Assembly (NCBI GenBank): GCA_023484185.1
Contig: JAMDBC010000200.1
Location: forward strand, 1-11,218
Reading direction: 5' to 3'
Origin: Chloroflexota bacterium
GTDB lineage: Bacteria > Chloroflexota > Anaerolineae > Anaerolineales > Villigracilaceae
Length of the DNA stretch: 11,218 bases
A program made the translations under genes and the position numbers. Under the pieces are notes generated by a model. It searched no databases, was not told where the DNA came from, and saw nothing but the letters and a program-made list of their open reading frames with translations. Shown here piece after piece: positions 6,422 through 11,218 of the stretch (the first letter of the stretch is position 1; every line of letters begins with the position of its first letter).

Positions 6422-7375
6422 GTGCCCCGCAAACCCCAACTTTCAATTGATATTGTTATTCCGGTTTATAACGAAGCTGGCGTAGTCGAGCAGACCTTTG
6501 ACAGGTTACGCTCGGTTGCCGATTCGCTTTCGTACAAGTTCACGTTCTATTATGTTAATGACGGCTCGCAGGATGGTACGTCTGATTCCCTGGCTGCGCT
6601 GGCAAAAATGGATTCCCGTGTACGGGTGGTCGAGTTGAGCCGCAATTTTGGTCATCAGGCCGCGCTGACAGCTGGCATGGACATTGCCGGCGGAGATGTG
6701 GTCATCACAATGGATTCCGACGGCCAGCATCCGCCAGAGTTGATCCCGCAAATGTTGGAACTGGCGAAACAGGGTTATGACATTATCCAGGGTCAGCGCA
6801 TGGATGCGACGCAGATGGATCCGTTCAAAAAGTGGACCTCAGGTTTTTTCTACCAAATCCTGAATTTAGTCAGCGGGACACAGATTCTGCCCGGCGCGGC
6901 CGATTTCCGCGCGCTCTCCCGCCAGGCATTGGATGCACTCAAGGCCATGCCGGAATATCATCGCTTCCTGCGCGGCATGGTCTCGTGGATGGGATTCAAA
7001 GTGGCTATTTTGCCATACCATGAGCCGCGGCGTATTGCGGGCAAATCGAAATATTCATTTGGAATGATGATCCGCCTGGCATCCGATGCCATTTTTTCTT
7101 TTTCACTCATGCCGCTCTATATTGGCTTGAGCACGGGCGTAATTTTCTTTGTTCTTGCGCTGGTTCAACTGATCTATCTTTTAACGCTCTGGCTCAGTGG
7201 AGACTCTCAAAAAGTTATTCCGGGTTGGGGCTCCTTGATGGCGGTCACCCTGGTTGCCAGCGGGATCATTATGATTTTGCTTGGATTTATTGGTGTCTAT
7301 GTCGGCTATATTTTTCAGGAAGTTAAACGGCGGCCGGTTTATTTGATACGACACCCGGATTCATCTGAGGAATAG
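6422..7375 (+). CDS. Family 2 glycosyltransferase, polyprenyl-phosphate type (GtrB/ArnC-like), second copy
   Basis: A predicted undecaprenyl-phosphate sugar transferase of 317 residues. The GT2 domain begins SIDIVIPVYNEAG (8-20), with VNDGSQDGTS (45-54), ELSRNFGHQAALTAGMD (71-87) and the metal site MDSDGQHPPELI (97-108). RFLRGMVSWMGF (181-192) and GKSKYSF (207-213) are further subfamily blocks. Two membrane segments (about 231-257 and 269-297) precede the basic tail VKRRPVYLIRHP (301-312). The start is the GTG at 6422, supported by AGAGGAAG. The protein is distinct from the upstream homologue (DSD rather than DDD metal motif, different middle region), so the two probably use different sugars. 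The GT-C-like membrane gene follows after 8 nt, resembling the order in gtrB-gtr glucosylation loci, where the lipid-linked sugar is used by the next protein. No gtrA-like flippase is seen. Confidence 0.88.
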   Translation: MPRKPQLSIDIVIPVYNEAGVVEQTFDRLRSVADSLSYKFTFYYVNDGSQDGTSDSLAALAKMDSRVRVVELSRNFGHQAALTAGMDIAGGDVVITMDSDGQHPPELIPQMLELAKQGYDIIQGQRMDATQMDPFKKWTSGFFYQILNLVSGTQILPGAADFRALSRQALDALKAMPEYHRFLRGMVSWMGFKVAILPYHEPRRIAGKSKYSFGMMIRLASDAIFSFSLMPLYIGLSTGVIFFVLALVQLIYLLTLWLSGDSQKVIPGWGSLMAVTLVASGIIMILLGFIGVYVGYIFQEVKRRPVYLIRHPDSSEE

Positions 7376-7383
7376 TTGCGGCG

Positions 7384-9462
7384 ATGCGTCGAATTTCCTT
7401 CTCTGCCTGGACCGTTCCATTAATACTCCTAATCGTGGTTATCGCCGCTTATGGCCTATTTGCTGCGCAACAGGGAATTCACTGGGATGATTGGGTCCTT
7501 GTCTGGATTCCTACTTTCCTGGGGAAACAAGGGCTTATTCATTATTTCTCTGTAAGGCGGCCTGTCTGGGGGTATTTCTTTGTCATGACAACCTCGTTGC
7601 TTGGAACAAATCTTCTTGGATGGCAGATTTTTGCCATAACCTGGCAATGGCTTGCATCAGTGGCGTTATGGTGGGCCTTGCGTCTGGCCTGGCCGCGGAA
7701 TTCACGTGCAGTGTTATTTATGACGTTGTTCATTGTGTTGTATCCAGGTTTCAGCCAGCATTCGATAGCGATCTTTTACGGCCACTTTTTCCTTATCTTT
7801 ACGTTCTTTTTTCTTTCTTTCGCTTTCATGCTTTTGGGGCAACGCCAGCCAAAATATTATTGGCCGGCGTTAATTGGTGGTGTGCTTTGCTCCGCCATCA
7901 ACCTTTTTTCGTTGGAATACTATTTTGGGATTGAACTATTACGGCCTCTTTTGCTGTGGATGGTGATCTCAGATATCACACCCGAAAAAAGGTCTCAGAT
8001 CAAGCGCACATTGCTTGCCTATCTGCCTTATGCGTTCGTGCTGGGATGTTTTGGCTTATGGCGCTTATTTGGATTTCATTCCCAGATGTACCAGGTTCAA
8101 TCGTTCGGTGCCTCTGGCGCGGGGATTATGCAATCGTTGACGCCGCTGCTTGGCGAAATTCTGAGAGCAATATGGGCTTCAAGTGTACAGGCGTGGTGGG
8201 GAATATTCCACATTCCTCCGATGAGCGAGATGGGACTTTCTCTCTCTATCATTTATGTTCTCTTGTCGCTCATTTCTTTTGCCGGGCTGATGTTCTATGT
8301 TTTGCGATTACAGCATTCCGAGATCGAAAATCAACAGCGGACTGAAATAAGAACGATTCAACAATGTTTGATTCTAGGCGGATGCGCTATTCTAACAGCC
8401 GGAATTCCATTCTATCTTGTGGGGCTGCAAGTCAGGTTGGCTTTCCCCGCTGACCGTCTTACTCAACCTTTTGCGTTTGGAACAGCCCTGATTCTTGTGG
8501 CTTTGTTGGAATTGATCCCCTCAAATTCATGGCGCGTGGGCATTGCGGCTACGCTCGTTGCCCTAGCAATCGGACTCCAGATCCAATACGGATTTTCCTA
8601 TCGTCAGGATTGGAAGCTACAGAAAGCTTATTTCTGGCAGTTGTCATGGCGCGCGCCAGCAATAAAACCTGGTACGGCCATCCTTTCCGACAATACAATA
8701 TTCACCTATACAGATGATGATGCCTTGACCTTGCCGCTCAATTGGATATATTGGCCCACAGGCAAGAGCGGCTCTCTCCCGTATGCCCAAAAATTCTTTT
8801 CTGTCAATGCGGGAAGCGCAGTTTCACTAACGCCCGGATCGCCGGTCGTAATGTCGAAGGATAGTTATGATTTTCAAGGTTCCACCGATGCCGTGCTGGT
8901 CGCCCAGTTTAATCCTCCATCCTGTCTGCATATATTAAGCCCGGTTTACGATGCCGACCTGCCGCTGGCTCCTGCTTCCGGCGAAACCTACCGGAGCCTT
9001 TCGGCCCTTGCTTTTCCAATGCTTGGACGGAAGGCTGCGATTGCACTGCCGCTTTCCAAGCCGGAATTGATTATAGCCTCTGCGAATCCGCCCGCCTCTT
9101 TACCGGATATTTTTGGGACTGAGCCGATACATAACTGGTGCTACTATTACGAAAAAGCTGATCTTGCCCGGCAGGCAGGAGATTGGCCGCGCGTGGCAAG
9201 TCTCGGCGATAAGGCTTTTGCGATTCCATATCATCCCGACGATCAATCTGAATATTTTCCTTTCATTGAAGCATATGCCCGTACGAAACGTTGGGATGAC
9301 GCGCAGAAATTGACTTTCTCAACCGCCGATGCCATGCCGATTCTCAAGCCAGCGTTGTGTGCCCTCTGGCAGCGTGTGGACCATAATGCTTCATTGTCAG
9401 TTCAGGAGCATGACATCGTCAATAAAGTCGAATATCGTTTGAATTATTGCCCAACCCATTAA
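7384..9462 (+). CDS. Polytopic membrane protein, possible GT-C-type glycosyltransferase with C-terminal soluble domain
   Basis: A 692-residue protein I cannot place in a named family with confidence. Residues 1-405 hold about 11-13 hydrophobic segments, the first at about 11-28. The first extramembrane loop carries HWDDW (33-37) and, further on, SVRRPVWG (56-63). An acidic pair in the first outer loop followed by an RP motif is the layout seen in GT-C transferases that use polyprenyl-phosphate sugars, including GtrII-like proteins. A later RLAFPADRLTQPF (351-363) precedes the last helices. Residues ~405-692 are soluble, probably on the outer face; towards the end, EKADLARQAGDWPRVASLGD looks like a single TPR-like helical hairpin. 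The ATG at 7384 is 8 nt after the preceding stop; the nearest GAGG is rather far away (13 nt). Context (a lipid-sugar synthase just upstream) supports transfer of a sugar to an external glycan or protein, as an inference. Confidence 0.75.
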   Translation: MRRISFSAWTVPLILLIVVIAAYGLFAAQQGIHWDDWVLVWIPTFLGKQGLIHYFSVRRPVWGYFFVMTTSLLGTNLLGWQIFAITWQWLASVALWWALRLAWPRNSRAVLFMTLFIVLYPGFSQHSIAIFYGHFFLIFTFFFLSFAFMLLGQRQPKYYWPALIGGVLCSAINLFSLEYYFGIELLRPLLLWMVISDITPEKRSQIKRTLLAYLPYAFVLGCFGLWRLFGFHSQMYQVQSFGASGAGIMQSLTPLLGEILRAIWASSVQAWWGIFHIPPMSEMGLSLSIIYVLLSLISFAGLMFYVLRLQHSEIENQQRTEIRTIQQCLILGGCAILTAGIPFYLVGLQVRLAFPADRLTQPFAFGTALILVALLELIPSNSWRVGIAATLVALAIGLQIQYGFSYRQDWKLQKAYFWQLSWRAPAIKPGTAILSDNTIFTYTDDDALTLPLNWIYWPTGKSGSLPYAQKFFSVNAGSAVSLTPGSPVVMSKDSYDFQGSTDAVLVAQFNPPSCLHILSPVYDADLPLAPASGETYRSLSALAFPMLGRKAAIALPLSKPELIIASANPPASLPDIFGTEPIHNWCYYYEKADLARQAGDWPRVASLGDKAFAIPYHPDDQSEYFPFIEAYARTKRWDDAQKLTFSTADAMPILKPALCALWQRVDHNASLSVQEHDIVNKVEYRLNYCPTH

Positions 9463-9463
9463 G

Positions 9464-10081
9464 ATGATGGAGTCCTCCTATACTTTTACTTTCCTGCGCC
9501 ACGGCGAATCGGTTGGCAACGCCGAAGAACGTTTTCAGGGCCAGTCTGATTTTCCGTTGACGGAGGCGGGACGGATTCAGGCGCGGAGTTTGGCGAAACG
9601 CTGGTCGATGGAGCAGACGAAATTCGATTTGGCGCTAACCAGCCCGCTTATCCGCGCAAAAGAGACGGCGGAGATCATCACTTCAAAATTGAAGGTCCCG
9701 CTTGAGCTTGATCCGATCTGGATGGAACGCGACAACGGCGCCATGTCCGGCTTGACGCGTGATGAAATTGTCAGGCGTTTTCCTGAACCGGATTTTCGTA
9801 CGCCGTATGATCCCTTCGGCGAAAGCGGCGAGGGTGATTGGGAACTATTCCTGCGCGCCGGCAGGGCAATATATGAATTGTTGAAACGCCCGCCGGGAAA
9901 ATATCTAATCGTCACGCACGGCGGCCTGCTCAATAAAGTGATGTATGCGGTTCTTGGAATTCCCGTGCAGGCCAACTCGAACGGCCCAAGTTTTCGGTTT
10001 AACAATACGGGCTTTGCCATTTTTAATTATGTGCCGTCGCGTCATCAGTGGCGGCTGATCAGACTCGAATCCCCCATTTAG
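9464..10081 (+). CDS. Histidine phosphatase (phosphoglycerate mutase-like) family protein
   Basis: A 205-residue cytoplasmic enzyme of the branch-1 histidine phosphatase superfamily. FLRHGES (10-16) contains the His13 that is phosphorylated during catalysis. GQSDFPLTEAGRIQA (26-40), LTSPLIRAKETAEI (58-71) with the phosphate-binding Arg64, ERDNGAMSG (88-96) with the likely general acid Glu88, and VTHGG (150-154) with the second catalytic His152 complete the active site. Length matches GpmB/CobC-like members rather than the 230-250 residues of cofactor-dependent phosphoglycerate mutase. The ATG lies 1 nt after the stop of the membrane protein; a second ATG follows immediately (9467) and could equally be used. 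Linkage to the glycan genes suggests a phosphatase acting on a sugar phosphate, but the superfamily is very broad and the substrate is unknown. Confidence 0.85.
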   Translation: MMESSYTFTFLRHGESVGNAEERFQGQSDFPLTEAGRIQARSLAKRWSMEQTKFDLALTSPLIRAKETAEIITSKLKVPLELDPIWMERDNGAMSGLTRDEIVRRFPEPDFRTPYDPFGESGEGDWELFLRAGRAIYELLKRPPGKYLIVTHGGLLNKVMYAVLGIPVQANSNGPSFRFNNTGFAIFNYVPSRHQWRLIRLESPI

Positions 10082-10087
10082 TGAATG

Positions 10088-10300
10088 TTCCTTCGTGGAA
10101 AATTTGCCATAGGCGGGCACAGAAAACGCGGAAAATAATTCAAAGATCAGCGTCCTGTGTGTTAATCCGCGTCCCATTTTTTAAATGTCCGGTGGAGAAT
10201 AATCCCTTCAATTCTATCAGTTCAACTTTTTGTGGACTTCGTGACAAAGGGTTTCGATCCTCGTGTGGAAATGTGACATCTTCAAAAAACTCGATCATTA
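10088..10300. repeat. Non-coding stretch with apparent decayed dispersed repeats
   Basis: The 265 bp between the phosphatase gene and ligA hold no credible gene. ACGCGGA (10126-10132) and TCCGCGT (10166-10172) form an exact inverted pair, followed by CCCATTTTTT. Blocks such as ATCAGCGTCC and TTAATCCGCGTCC are typical of a repeat type that I recall from environmental bacterial genomes. TCCTTCGTGGAAAAT (10089-10103) and TCCTCGTGTGGAAAT (10258-10272) are imperfect direct copies. The T run at 10176-10182 might end phosphatase transcription, although the 33-nt loop makes it a poor terminator. Confidence 0.4.
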
Positions 10301-10301
10301 A

Positions 10302-11218
<917 letters not shown>

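Noticed and set aside
7491..7934. 147-codon + strand frame within the membrane protein gene
   Set aside because: It is an alternative frame of the 692-residue gene; its hydrophobicity follows from T-rich codons of the real frame.

Overview
The window reads as chromosomal DNA from a free-living bacterium. My best guess is Chloroflexota, class Anaerolineae. That guess rests on the general look of the proteins, the moderate GC content, and dispersed palindromic repeats that I associate with environmental Chloroflexota genomes. It is an inference from recall; no marker gene settles it. All convincing genes lie on the + strand, and no rRNA, tRNA, CRISPR array, transposase or phage gene is visible.

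Region 1 (1-3411) is a glycerol catabolism operon. After the last 13 codons of an unidentified upstream gene and its strong terminator come glpK (glycerol kinase) and glpD (FAD-dependent glycerol-3-phosphate dehydrogenase), 18 nt apart, closed by a second strong terminator. Together they take glycerol to glycerol-3-phosphate and then dihydroxyacetone phosphate, passing electrons to the respiratory pool. No glycerol facilitator gene is present here.

Region 2 (3418-6196) is the first cell-surface glycan unit: a polyprenyl-phosphate type family 2 glycosyltransferase, a WbqC-family protein and a WecE/RffA-type sugar aminotransferase, with overlapping or 1-nt junctions. WecE-type enzymes make dTDP-4-amino-4,6-dideoxygalactose. 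Loading of a sugar onto a lipid carrier by the glycosyltransferase, and modification of the amino sugar by WbqC, are inferences.

Region 3 (6197-6421) is non-coding. It holds a possible terminator hairpin, a palindromic 'CGCAAAG'-type repeat bracketed by an exact 11-bp direct repeat, and a promoter for the next unit.

Region 4 (6422-10081) is the second glycan unit: another GtrB/ArnC-like glycosyltransferase, a 692-residue polytopic membrane protein with a GT-C-like N-terminus and a large soluble C-terminal part, and a histidine-phosphatase-family enzyme. The first two look like a donor-maker and user pair (lipid-linked sugar, then transfer outside the membrane).

Region 5 (10082-10346) is non-coding, with what looks like decayed dispersed repeats and a strong hairpin that abuts the ligA promoter. 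Region 6 (10347 to the edge) is the first 290 codons of ligA, the NAD+-dependent DNA ligase. It carries an unusual in-frame insertion built from a palindromic repeat.

I see no clear new defence or mobile system. The points most worth a second look are the repeat exapted into ligA, two promoters whose -10 boxes predict leaderless mRNAs, promoters packed against terminator-like hairpins, and the WbqC/WecE/lipid-glycosyltransferase module with its uncharacterised GT-C-like partner.
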